Assembly (NCBI RefSeq): GCF_026241155.1
Contig: NZ_JAPFGP010000003.1
Location: forward strand, 186,001-250,000
Reading direction: 5' to 3'
Source: Paucibacter sp. PLA-PC-4
GTDB lineage: Bacteria; Pseudomonadota; Gammaproteobacteria; Burkholderiales; Burkholderiaceae_C
Length of the DNA: 64,000 nucleotides
The position numbers and the translations under genes are program-made. A model generated the notes under the pieces. It searched no databases and had not been told where the DNA came from. It worked only from the letters and a program-made list of their open reading frames with translations. Below are positions 51,381 to 59,630 of the stretch, piece after piece. Every line of letters begins with the position of its first letter. The first letter of the stretch is position 1.

Positions 51381-52802
51381 ATGGCGATCCGTCACCCCCT
51401 CCCCTACGCCTTCGCGCGCACCCACACGGTGCTGCTGGAGGACGACGGCGCCCAGCTGGTGCTGTGGGCGCCGCCAGTGGTGACTCTGGCAGCGCTGTCC
51501 GAGGTGCAGCGTCTGTACACCATCGATCGCATGGAGCATGAGGCCCAGGCCAGCCTCGCCGAGCGCATTAACCGAGCCTATGCGGGAAGTGAGTCGAGCG
51601 CGGCCGTCGTGGTCGGCGAGGTCGAGAGCGCGGTTGACCTGAGCCGCATGATGCAGGACCTGCCGGCCGTCGAGGATCTGCTGGAAGCGGCCAACGACGC
51701 GCCGATCATTCGCATGCTCAATGCCCTGCTGACCCAGGCCGCCAAGGACGGCGCCAGCGACATCCATATCGAGCCCTACGAGCGCGCCAGCTCGGTGCGC
51801 TTCCGGGTCGACGGCACCTTGCGTGAGGTCGTGCAGCCCAACCGCGGTCTGCATGCCGCGCTGATATCGCGGCTGAAAATCATGGCCGAGCTGGACATTG
51901 CCGAGAAGCGATTGCCGCAAGACGGCCGCATATCGCTGCGCATCGGCGGCCGTGCCATCGATGTGCGCGTTTCCACCCTGCCCTCGGCCCATGGCGAGCG
52001 CGCGGTGCTGCGCCTGCTGGACAAGAGCGAATCGAAGTTCACGCTCGAAGGCTTAGGCATGAGCGGCGATGTGTTGAGCGCTTTCCAGCATCTAGTTCAG
52101 CAGCCACACGGCATCGTGCTGGTGACCGGCCCGACAGGCTCGGGCAAGACCACCAGCCTCTATGCCTCGCTGCAGACGGTGGACACCAGCACGACCAATG
52201 TGCTGACGGTTGAGGACCCGATCGAGTACGAGCTCGGCGGCATTGGCCAGACCCAGGTCAACACCAAGATCGACCTGACTTTCGCGAAGGCCCTGCGCGC
52301 CATCCTGCGCCAGGATCCAGACGTCATCATGATTGGCGAGATCCGCGACTACGAGACAGCCCAGATCGCTATTCAGGCCTCGCTCACCGGACACCTTGTG
52401 CTGGCTACGCTGCACACCAATGACGCGCCCAGCGCGGTCACGCGACTGATGGACATGGGAGTCGAGCCCTTCTTGCTGAGCTCCAGCCTGCTGGGCGTGC
52501 AGGCCCAGCGCCTGGTGCGAAAGCTCTGCGGCAATTGCAAGCGTCAGGGCTCCGATGGGCGCTGGCATCCGGTCGGTTGCCCGGCCTGCGGGCAGACCGG
52601 CTACAAGGGCCGCACCGGGGTCTACGAGCTGATGGTGGTGGATGACGAGTTGCGTGCGCTGATTCATCAGCGCAGCGCCGAGAGCGAGCTGCAGGCGGTG
52701 GCGCGAACCAAGGGCCTGCGCTCGATGCGCGAGGATGGCGAGCGGCTGATCAATGCCGGCATCACCTCTGCCGAAGAGGTTCTTCGTGTGACCCGCGACT
52801 GA
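51381..52802 (+). CDS. gspE: GspE, T2SS motor ATPase
   Basis: 473 residues. Walker A GPTGSGKTTS, Asp box TVEDPIEYEL, Walker B MIGEIRDYETA and the His box GHLVLATLHTNDA are present. The tetracysteine zinc motif is C-x2-C...C-x2-C in CGNCKRQGSDGRWHPVGCPACGQTGY. The cytoplasmic ATPase powers pseudopilus assembly through GspL and GspF. It lies 3 bases after gspD. Confidence 0.96.
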   Translation: MAIRHPLPYAFARTHTVLLEDDGAQLVLWAPPVVTLAALSEVQRLYTIDRMEHEAQASLAERINRAYAGSESSAAVVVGEVESAVDLSRMMQDLPAVEDLLEAANDAPIIRMLNALLTQAAKDGASDIHIEPYERASSVRFRVDGTLREVVQPNRGLHAALISRLKIMAELDIAEKRLPQDGRISLRIGGRAIDVRVSTLPSAHGERAVLRLLDKSESKFTLEGLGMSGDVLSAFQHLVQQPHGIVLVTGPTGSGKTTSLYASLQTVDTSTTNVLTVEDPIEYELGGIGQTQVNTKIDLTFAKALRAILRQDPDVIMIGEIRDYETAQIAIQASLTGHLVLATLHTNDAPSAVTRLMDMGVEPFLLSSSLLGVQAQRLVRKLCGNCKRQGSDGRWHPVGCPACGQTGYKGRTGVYELMVVDDELRALIHQRSAESELQAVARTKGLRSMREDGERLINAGITSAEEVLRVTRD

Positions 52803-52889
52803 GCATGAGTACACGCCCCCACGCTCACTTCGTTCGCTGCCCCCCTAGGGGGCGCTCAGTGCCCTTCGGGCGGCCGGGCGGGCACTGAC
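52803..52889. repeat. Palindromic insert at the gspE/gspF junction
   Basis: 87 bases between gspE and gspF. GCCCCC / GGGGGC around CTA (52839-52853) and AGTGCCC / GGGCACT (52858-52864 and 52880-52886) form hairpins. The second ends 3 bases before the gspF ATG and buries the only G-rich ribosome-site candidate. The ACGCTCACTTCGTTCG...CCTAGGGGG pattern resembles dispersed intergenic repeats of Burkholderiales genomes. Confidence 0.6.
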
Positions 52890-54104
52890 ATGCCAGCCTT
52901 CAAATACGAAGCCCTGAACGCCGCCGGCCGCAGCAGCACCGGTCTGCTTGAGGCCGACAGCGCGCGCGCAGCACGGGCTCAGCTGCGCGCTCAAGCGCTG
53001 GTGCCGCTGAGTGTGCAGTCGGTTGAACAGCAAGGGCAGGAGGGCCATGGCAGCCGCTGGAGCCGGCGTGTGCTCAGCGCCACCGCGCTGTCGGTCTGGA
53101 CCCGCCAACTGGCCGGCCTGGTCGGCTCCGGCCTGCCGATCGAGCGGGCGCTGACCGCGCTGGCCGACGAGAGCGAGGATCAGCGCATTGCCGAACTACT
53201 GGCCCAGCTGAAGGCCGAGGTCAACGCCGGCGCCACCTTTGCGCGCGCGCTGGCCACCGCGCCCCGCGAGTTCGACGAGGTCTACCGCGCGGTCGTCGCG
53301 GCCGGCGAACAAAGTGGGGCGCTGGGCATGGTGCTGGAGCGCCTGGCCGACGATCTGGAGGAACGCCAGAACCTGCGCGCCAAGCTGATCGGCGCGATGG
53401 CCTACCCGGCCATCGTCTCGCTGATCGCCGTCGTCATCGTGATCTTTCTGGTCACCTATGTTGTGCCGCAGATCGCCACCGTCTTCACCGGCTCCAAGCG
53501 CGCCCTGCCCTTTCTGACCGTCGCGATGTTGGCGATCAGCGACTTCGTGCGCCAATGGGGCTGGGCCGTGCTAGCGGCCCTGGTGGTCGGTTTTAGTGGG
53601 TTATCGTGGATGCTGCGCAACCAAGCGTTTCGTGAACGCTTCGATGCGGCGATGCTGGGCGTGCCGCTGATCGGCCGGCTTGCGCGCGGCTACAACGCGG
53701 CGCGCTTCGCCAGCACGCTGGCGATGCTGGCCGGCGCCGGCGTGCCGATTCTGAAGGCCCTGCAGGCAGCGGCCGAGACCCTGGGCAACCGCGCGATGCG
53801 GGCCGACGCGCTGGACGCGCTGGTACAGGTGCGCGAGGGCGCGCCGCTGGGCTCGGCACTTGCCGGCAAGAAGCGCTTCCCGGGCATCCTCGCGATGTTC
53901 GCCCGGCTGGGCGAGCAGACCGGCTCGCTGCCGCAGATGCTGGAACGCGCCGCCCGCCAGCTTGGCACCGAGGTGCAGCGTCGGGCGATGGCAGCCGCGA
54001 CGATACTGGAGCCGCTGCTGATCGTCGCGATGGGCGCCATCGTGATGCTGATCGTGCTGGCCGTGCTGCTGCCCATCATCCAGCTCAATACTTGGGTCAA
54101 ATGA
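52890..54104 (+). CDS. gspF: GspF, T2SS polytopic inner-membrane platform protein
   Basis: 404 residues. MPAFKYEALNAAGRSSTGLLEADSARAARAQLR is the GspF opening; two T2SSF domains follow (about 70-195 and 270-395). Three membrane spans lie near 165-195, 215-240 and 375-400. It connects the ATPase GspE to pseudopilin insertion. It is the last recognised gene of the T2SS operon. Confidence 0.95.
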   Translation: MPAFKYEALNAAGRSSTGLLEADSARAARAQLRAQALVPLSVQSVEQQGQEGHGSRWSRRVLSATALSVWTRQLAGLVGSGLPIERALTALADESEDQRIAELLAQLKAEVNAGATFARALATAPREFDEVYRAVVAAGEQSGALGMVLERLADDLEERQNLRAKLIGAMAYPAIVSLIAVVIVIFLVTYVVPQIATVFTGSKRALPFLTVAMLAISDFVRQWGWAVLAALVVGFSGLSWMLRNQAFRERFDAAMLGVPLIGRLARGYNAARFASTLAMLAGAGVPILKALQAAAETLGNRAMRADALDALVQVREGAPLGSALAGKKRFPGILAMFARLGEQTGSLPQMLERAARQLGTEVQRRAMAAATILEPLLIVAMGAIVMLIVLAVLLPIIQLNTWVK

Positions 54105-54152
54105 GAAACTGAACGGTGAACTATTGGGCAATCGGGGCTTTTCTCGATGCGC

Positions 54153-54202
54153 ACAGTGGCCCACTGTTTGCTTGAATAGACCCGAGCCCTGCGGTTCAGG
54201 GC
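54153..54202 (+). other. Two short hairpins between gspF and the AAA+ gene
   Basis: ACAGTGG-C-CCACTGT (54153-54167) and GCCCTG / CAGGGC with a 5-base loop (54186-54202) lie in the 111-base gap. Neither has a T tract. They may end or stabilise the T2SS transcript, or mark the promoter region of the AAA+ gene. Confidence 0.35.
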
Positions 54203-54215
54203 CTGGAGTCGGTTC

Positions 54216-55208
54216 ATGAGCAGCTCTCACGCCATCGCCTGTGTGGCGCCCCGCATCCCGATTGCGCAAATGCGCAGTGTGTTCAGCGTCCACGAGGTCG
54301 AGCAAAAGCTCGCCAAGCTGCCCGAACGCGACCACGAGCCCTTGCGCAATACCTACCAGCGCATGCTGGACAAGGGCCCTCAGCGCTTCCAGGTCAAGCC
54401 CTCAGGTCTGCCGGCCATGGCCTCGCTCTACGAGGAACTGCCCAATTTTCATGAGGTGCTCGACGATGTGCGCCGCCAGATCGCGCTGTGCGAAGACAGC
54501 GGTGACCCGCTGGAGATCACCCCGCTGCTGCTCTTGGGCCCGCCGGGCATAGGAAAGACCCATTTCGCCCGCCAGATCGCCCAGCTGCTGGGCACCGGCA
54601 TGGGCTTCATCTCGATGAGCTCGCTGACCGCCGGCTGGGTCTTATCGGGCGCGTCCAGCCAGTGGAAGGGCGCGCGGCCCGGTAAGGTCTTCGAAGCCCT
54701 GATCGACGGCGACTATGCGAATCCGGTGATGGTAGTCGATGAGATTGACAAGGCCGGCGGCGAGGTCAGCTACGACCCGTTGGGCTCGCTCTACAGCCTG
54801 CTCGAACACGACACGGCCGGCAGCTTCACCGACGAGTTCGCCGAGATCGCGGTCGACGCGAGCCAGGTGATCTGGGTCGCTACCGCCAACGACGCCCGCG
54901 CAATACCTGACCCCATCCTGAACCGCGTCAATGTCTACGAGGTGCAGGCGCCCGACTTCGCGGCGGCCCGCGCCATCGCGGCCCGGCTCTACAACGCTAT
55001 TCGTGAACAGCACGACTGGGGCAGGCGCTTCGACGAGGCGCCCAGCGCCACACTGCTGGACCGCATGGCCGAGCTGGCGCCCCGGGAGATGCGGCGCGCC
55101 TGGATGACGGCCTTCGGGAACGCCAAGCTGGCCAAGCGCGCCACCGTGCTGTGCGAGGACTTGCCCGAGCCTGGGCTCAAGCGTAAGACCATCGGCTTCA
55201 CCCACTGA
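54216..55208 (+). CDS. Stand-alone AAA+ ATPase of Lon-like type, without protease domain
   Basis: 330 residues, with GGAG 7 bases upstream. A helical N-terminal region (1-100) leads into an AAA+ module. Walker A is GPPGIGKT (K114), Walker B VMVVDEIDKA, sensor 1 VIWVATANDARAIPDPILNR with an arginine-finger candidate, and sensor 2 in APREMRRAW. The DEIDKAGGEVSYDPLGSLYSLLEHDTAGSFTDEF segment closely resembles the Lon ATPase. There is no Lon N-domain and no Ser-Lys protease. Its role is unknown; a remodelling ATPase or chaperone is likely. It lies 111 bases after gspF on the same strand. Confidence 0.75.
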   Translation: MSSSHAIACVAPRIPIAQMRSVFSVHEVEQKLAKLPERDHEPLRNTYQRMLDKGPQRFQVKPSGLPAMASLYEELPNFHEVLDDVRRQIALCEDSGDPLEITPLLLLGPPGIGKTHFARQIAQLLGTGMGFISMSSLTAGWVLSGASSQWKGARPGKVFEALIDGDYANPVMVVDEIDKAGGEVSYDPLGSLYSLLEHDTAGSFTDEFAEIAVDASQVIWVATANDARAIPDPILNRVNVYEVQAPDFAAARAIAARLYNAIREQHDWGRRFDEAPSATLLDRMAELAPREMRRAWMTAFGNAKLAKRATVLCEDLPEPGLKRKTIGFTH

Positions 55209-55224
55209 AACCGAGGATCGGCCA

Positions 55225-55251
55225 GCATGACCCCTCTATGATGGGTCATGC
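55225..55251 (+). promoter_or_regulatory. Perfect 9-base palindrome covering the start codon of the 5'-nucleotidase gene
   Basis: GCATGACCC (55225-55233) and GGGTCATGC (55243-55251) are exact inverted complements with a 9-base loop. The start ATG (55248-55250) lies in the right arm. TATGAT at 55237-55242 lies in the loop and could be a -10 that gives a leaderless transcript. It is either an operator or an RNA hairpin that hides the start codon. Confidence 0.55.
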
Positions 55252-56144
55252 CTGCAAATCTGGACGGCCAGCTGGTCGTCGCCATCTCATCGCGCGCGCT
55301 GTTTGATTTCGAGGAAGAGAACCAATTCTTCGAAGACGGCGATGACCGCGCCTACATGCAGCTGCAGCAGCAGCGCCTGGACCTCCCGGCCAAGCCGGGC
55401 GTGGCCTTCTCGCTGGTGCGCAAGTTGCTCGGCTTCAACACCGCAGCGGGGACGCGGGTCGAGGTCGTTGTGCTGTCTCGCAATGACCCGATCTCGGGCA
55501 TGCGGGTGTTCCGCTCGGCCCAGCATTACGGTCTGAAGATCGAGCGCGGCGTGTTCACCCGCGGTGAGTCGCCCTGGCGCTACTTGCGCCCGCTGAAGGC
55601 CCAGCTCTTCCTGTCCGCCAACGAGGCCGATGTGCGCTCGGCGTTGGCGGCCGGTGTGGCTGCCGCACGGGTGCTGCCGCTGTCTGCCCATGCCTCGGAC
55701 GCCCATCCCCACGAGCTTCGCATTGCCTTCGACGGCGACGCCGTGCTGTTCTCCGACGAGGCTGAGCGGGTCTTCCAGGCCGGCGGCCTGGACGCCTTCC
55801 AGGCGCATGAGCGCGAGCGCGTGCTGACGCCGCTGGCCGCCGGCCCGTTCAAGCCGGTGCTGGCCGCCCTGCACGGCCTTCAGCAGGACAAGACCGATGC
55901 AATGACGGTGCGCACCGCTCTGGTCACCGCACGCAGCGCCCCGGCCCATGAGCGAGCGTTGCGCACCCTGATGGACTGGCGCATCGAGGTCGACGAGGCG
56001 ATGTTCCTCGGCGGCCTGCCCAAGGGCGAGTTCCTGCGCGAGTTCGAGCCCGATTTCTTCTTCGACGACCAGGCCGGCCATATCGCCAACGCCTCGGCCC
56101 ATGTGCCCTCGGGCCATGTCGCAGCCGGTGTGACGAACCGCTGA
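55248..56144 (+). CDS. Cytosolic 5'-nucleotidase (NT5C1-like family)
   Basis: 298 residues. LVVAISSRALFDFEEENQFF carries the aspartate-rich opening in SRALFDFE, and VVVLSRNDPISGMRVFRSAQHYGLKIERGVFTRGESPWRYLRPLKAQLFLSANEADVRSAL has the middle motifs. IAFDGDAVLFSDEAE supplies the metal-binding Asp residues. This matches bacterial members of the 5'-nucleotidase family related to animal cytosolic 5'-nucleotidase I, which dephosphorylate nucleoside monophosphates. No signal peptide. There is no clear ribosome site; the start codon sits in a palindrome. Confidence 0.85.
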   Translation: MPANLDGQLVVAISSRALFDFEEENQFFEDGDDRAYMQLQQQRLDLPAKPGVAFSLVRKLLGFNTAAGTRVEVVVLSRNDPISGMRVFRSAQHYGLKIERGVFTRGESPWRYLRPLKAQLFLSANEADVRSALAAGVAAARVLPLSAHASDAHPHELRIAFDGDAVLFSDEAERVFQAGGLDAFQAHERERVLTPLAAGPFKPVLAALHGLQQDKTDAMTVRTALVTARSAPAHERALRTLMDWRIEVDEAMFLGGLPKGEFLREFEPDFFFDDQAGHIANASAHVPSGHVAAGVTNR

Positions 56145-56201
56145 AGCGCCAGGATGCTCCAGAATCGCGGGCCACCGACCTGCGATCCGACAAGGAGACC
56201 C

Positions 56202-59200
56202 ATGCTTCGCTCGTTTTCCCTGCGCCATGCGCTGCTGCTTTCGCTCGGCGTGGCCGCCCAGGTCCATGCCCAAAACCCGACCAGCACGCAGGGCTTCTAC
56301 CGCCAGCCGGCCTTGCAGGGCGAGGCGCTCTATCTGGTGGCCGAGGGCGATTTATGGCGAGTGGCGGCCAGCGGCGGCCGCGCCGAGCGGCTGAGCACCC
56401 ACCCGGGCACTGAGAGCTCGCCGGTGGTATCGCCTGATGGCCAGTGGCTGGCCTTTGTCGGCCAGTACGACGGCGCCATGGGCAACGGCGGCGACATCTA
56501 TCTGATGCCGGCCCAGGGCGGCCTGCCCAAGCGGCTGAGCTGGGAAGGCGTGGGCCTGCGCGTTTGGGGCTTCGGCCCGAAAGGCGAGCTGCTCTACACC
56601 GGACCGTCGCAAAGCGGCCAGCCGGTCAGCCAGCTCTATGCAGTCGATCCCACGACCTTGGCTCGGCGCGCGCTGCCGGTGGCCCAGGCCAGCGATGGCG
56701 CGCTAAGCGCCGATGGCAAACGCCTGTACTTCACCCGCAACGGCCTGCGAGGCGACAACGCCCGCCTGTACCGCGGCGGCGCAATTGCGCGGCTGTGGGT
56801 GCTTGATCTGGACAGCCGAGCCGAGGCCCGGCCGTTGTTGCCCGAAGGCCACAACGACAGCCGCCCCATGCCCTATCGCGACGCCGCCGGCCGAGCGCGC
56901 ATCGCATTTCTGTCCGACCGCGACGGCAGGGTCAATCTCTGGTCGGTCGACGAACAGGGTCAGGATTTGCGTCAGCACACTCGCCACCAGGGCTGGGACA
57001 TCCGCCATGCCTCGCTCGACGGCCAGCGCGTGGCGTATGCGCTGGGGGCCGATCTACGCATCGTCGATCTGGCCAGCCACCACGACCGCCCGGTCGAGAT
57101 CCGCCTGGCCGGTGACTTCGACGCGCAGCGCCAGCGCTGGATTGCCAAGCCTCAGAGCTTTCTGACCCAGACCCGCATTGCGCCGGATGGCGAGCGCATG
57201 CTGCTCGGCGTTCGCGGCCGCCTGGCTACCCAGGGTACGGGCGCGCTGCGCCGGGCCGAGCTGCCGCAGCCGGCCGATGGCCGCTGCCGCAACGCCGAAT
57301 TCAGCGCCGACAGCAAGAGCGTGTTCGCGCTCTGCGATTTCAGCGGCGAGGTCGAGGTCTGGCGTTTCGCCGCCAACGGGCTGAGCCCGGCCGAGCAACT
57401 GACGCGCGGTGCCACCGCCTTGCGCCAAGAGCTCTCAGCCTCGCCCGACGGCCGCTGGCTGGCGCACAGCGACAAGGAAGGCCGGCTCTGGCTCAGCGAT
57501 CTGCGCGCCGCAAGCTCCGAGCCGCGCCTGATCGACCACAACCGCGTGGGCGGCGGTCATGAGGGGCTGGCCTGGTCGCCGGACGGCACGGCTGTGGCAT
57601 TCGCGCGGGCCTTCGGCAACGCCGGCCGCGAGCAGCTGGTGCTGTACCGGCTGGCCGACGGCAAGACCGAGAAACTCAGCAGCGAACGTTACGAGAGCGG
57701 CTTCCCAGCCTTCACGCCGGACGGCCGCTGGCTGTACTTCATCTCGCGGCGCGAGTTCGCCGTCATCGGCAACCCGGGCCCCTGGGGGGATCGCAATATG
57801 GGCCCCTACTTTGACCGAGCCAGCAAGGTATACGCGCTGGCGCTGCAGCCGAGCCTGCGCTTTCCCTTCGCGGTGCCGGACGAGCTGGCCAAGCCCGAGG
57901 CGAAGCCCGACGGTAAACCGGAAGCCAAGGCACAGGCCAAACAGGCAGCCAAGCCCGACGCGAAGCCGCAACCCAAGCCGGCGCTGCCGGCCATCGAGTG
58001 GAATGGCCTGGCCGCCCGGCTGTACGAGGTGCCGATGCCGGCAGGCAACTACAGCGCGCTAAGCACCGACGGCAAGCGACTGTGGCTGCTGGATGCCGAG
58101 CTCGGCACCGAGCGCAAGACCAGCCTGAAGACCCTGGCCATCGACGACAAGGAGCCCAAGCCCGAGACGGTGTCCGCCGATGTGCGCGAGTACGCACTGA
58201 GCGCCGACGGCAAGAAGCTGATGCTGGTGCGTGGCGCGGCGCAGGCAGCCGTACCGGAAATCCTGCTGCTTGAGGCCACCTCCAAGCTGCCCGCCGAGCT
58301 GGCCCGCCACCAAGTGCGCTGGAGCGACTGGCAACTCGCCACCGACCCCAGGTCGGAGTGGCGCCAGATGTTCGCCGATGCCTGGCGCCTGCAGCGCGAC
58401 CATTTCTACGACAAAGACATGCATGGGGTCGACTGGGCGGCGATGCGGCGCAAGTACGAGCCCCTGGTCGAGCGCGTCACAGAGCGCGGCGAGCTGGCCG
58501 AGCTGATGGCCCAGATGGTGGGTGAGCTGGGCGCGCTGCACAGCCAGATCGGCGCCGGTGATCTGCGCAGCGGCACCGAGGAGCCTGGCCTGGCCGGTCT
58601 CGGCGCACGACTGGCCAAGGTCGACGGCGGTCTGCGCATCGAACAGATCTACCGCAGCGACCCCGAGCTACCCGGCGCTGCCGGTCCGCTGGCGGCGGCC
58701 GGCCTGGGAATCAAGCCGGGCGATCTGATCACCGCCATCAACGGCCGCCCGGCCGACGCCGCCCCCGACGTCGCAGAACTGTTGCGCGGCCAGGCCGGCA
58801 AGCAGGTGCTGCTGGCGCTGAATGGCGCCGACGGCCGCGCCTATCAGCGCATCGTCACGCCGGTGCCGCAACTGCGCGAACGCCAACTGCGCTACGAGGA
58901 CTGGCGCCAGGGCCGGGCCCAGGCGGTACAGGCCGCCGGCCAGGGCCGCATCGGCTATCTGCATCTGCGCGCGATGGGCCGTAACGACATCGCCGACTTT
59001 GCTCGCGAGTTCTACGCGCACAGCGAGCGCGAGGGGCTGATCATCGATGTACGCTTCAACGGCGGCGGCAATATCGACAGCTGGATCCTCGAGAAGCTGC
59101 TGCGCCGCGCCTGGGTCTACTGGCAGCGCCGCTCGCCTGAGGACAGCAAGCCCTTCGCCAATATGCAGCAAGCCTATCGCGGCCATCTGGTGGTACTGAT

Positions 59201-59564
59201 CAACGAGCAGACGTACTCGGACGGCGAGACCTTTGCCGAGGGCTTCAAGCGCCTGGGTCTGGGGGTGACGATTGGCAAAACCACCTCGGGCGCTGGCGTC
59301 TGGCTGTCAGACCGCAATCGGCTGCTGGACAACGGCATCATGCGTGCGGCCGAGATGGGCCAGATGCTGGCCGATGGCCAGTTCATCATCGAGGGCCGCG
59401 GCGTGCAGCCCGACATCCCGGTGGACAACCCGCCCCGCGCTACGGCCCAGGGCCAGGACGCCCAGCTCGACGCCGCGATCGCCTGGCTGCAACAGGCGAT
59501 GAACGACCGACCTCTGCGTGAGCCCCGGCCCGGCGCCTATCCGCGGCCCGTGCGGCTGCCCTGA
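56202..59564 (+). CDS. Tricorn-like S41 serine protease, exported
   Basis: 1120 residues from the ATG at 56202, with AAGGAG 6 bases upstream. Signal peptide LRHALLLSLGVAAQVHAQ. The N-terminal half holds beta-propeller WD40/PD40-type repeats ending in -SPDG- turns (SSPVVSPDGQWLAFVG, LSASPDGRWLAHSD, LAWSPDGTAVAFAR). A Lys/Ala/Pro-rich linker near residues 565-605 precedes the second propeller portion. A PDZ domain lies at about 790-880, and the S41 core has Ser1006 in NEQTYSDGETFAEGF. It resembles Tricorn proteases that trim peptides; here it is probably periplasmic. It is flanked by a nucleotidase gene and gnd, with no operon partner. Confidence 0.85.
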   Translation: MLRSFSLRHALLLSLGVAAQVHAQNPTSTQGFYRQPALQGEALYLVAEGDLWRVAASGGRAERLSTHPGTESSPVVSPDGQWLAFVGQYDGAMGNGGDIYLMPAQGGLPKRLSWEGVGLRVWGFGPKGELLYTGPSQSGQPVSQLYAVDPTTLARRALPVAQASDGALSADGKRLYFTRNGLRGDNARLYRGGAIARLWVLDLDSRAEARPLLPEGHNDSRPMPYRDAAGRARIAFLSDRDGRVNLWSVDEQGQDLRQHTRHQGWDIRHASLDGQRVAYALGADLRIVDLASHHDRPVEIRLAGDFDAQRQRWIAKPQSFLTQTRIAPDGERMLLGVRGRLATQGTGALRRAELPQPADGRCRNAEFSADSKSVFALCDFSGEVEVWRFAANGLSPAEQLTRGATALRQELSASPDGRWLAHSDKEGRLWLSDLRAASSEPRLIDHNRVGGGHEGLAWSPDGTAVAFARAFGNAGREQLVLYRLADGKTEKLSSERYESGFPAFTPDGRWLYFISRREFAVIGNPGPWGDRNMGPYFDRASKVYALALQPSLRFPFAVPDELAKPEAKPDGKPEAKAQAKQAAKPDAKPQPKPALPAIEWNGLAARLYEVPMPAGNYSALSTDGKRLWLLDAELGTERKTSLKTLAIDDKEPKPETVSADVREYALSADGKKLMLVRGAAQAAVPEILLLEATSKLPAELARHQVRWSDWQLATDPRSEWRQMFADAWRLQRDHFYDKDMHGVDWAAMRRKYEPLVERVTERGELAELMAQMVGELGALHSQIGAGDLRSGTEEPGLAGLGARLAKVDGGLRIEQIYRSDPELPGAAGPLAAAGLGIKPGDLITAINGRPADAAPDVAELLRGQAGKQVLLALNGADGRAYQRIVTPVPQLRERQLRYEDWRQGRAQAVQAAGQGRIGYLHLRAMGRNDIADFAREFYAHSEREGLIIDVRFNGGGNIDSWILEKLLRRAWVYWQRRSPEDSKPFANMQQAYRGHLVVLINEQTYSDGETFAEGFKRLGLGVTIGKTTSGAGVWLSDRNRLLDNGIMRAAEMGQMLADGQFIIEGRGVQPDIPVDNPPRATAQGQDAQLDAAIAWLQQAMNDRPLREPRPGAYPRPVRLP

Positions 59565-59630
59565 AGACCGTTGACAACACCCGCTTTGCCGACTGCCCTA
59601 CCATCACGCCCTTTTGATCCGACAAGAACG

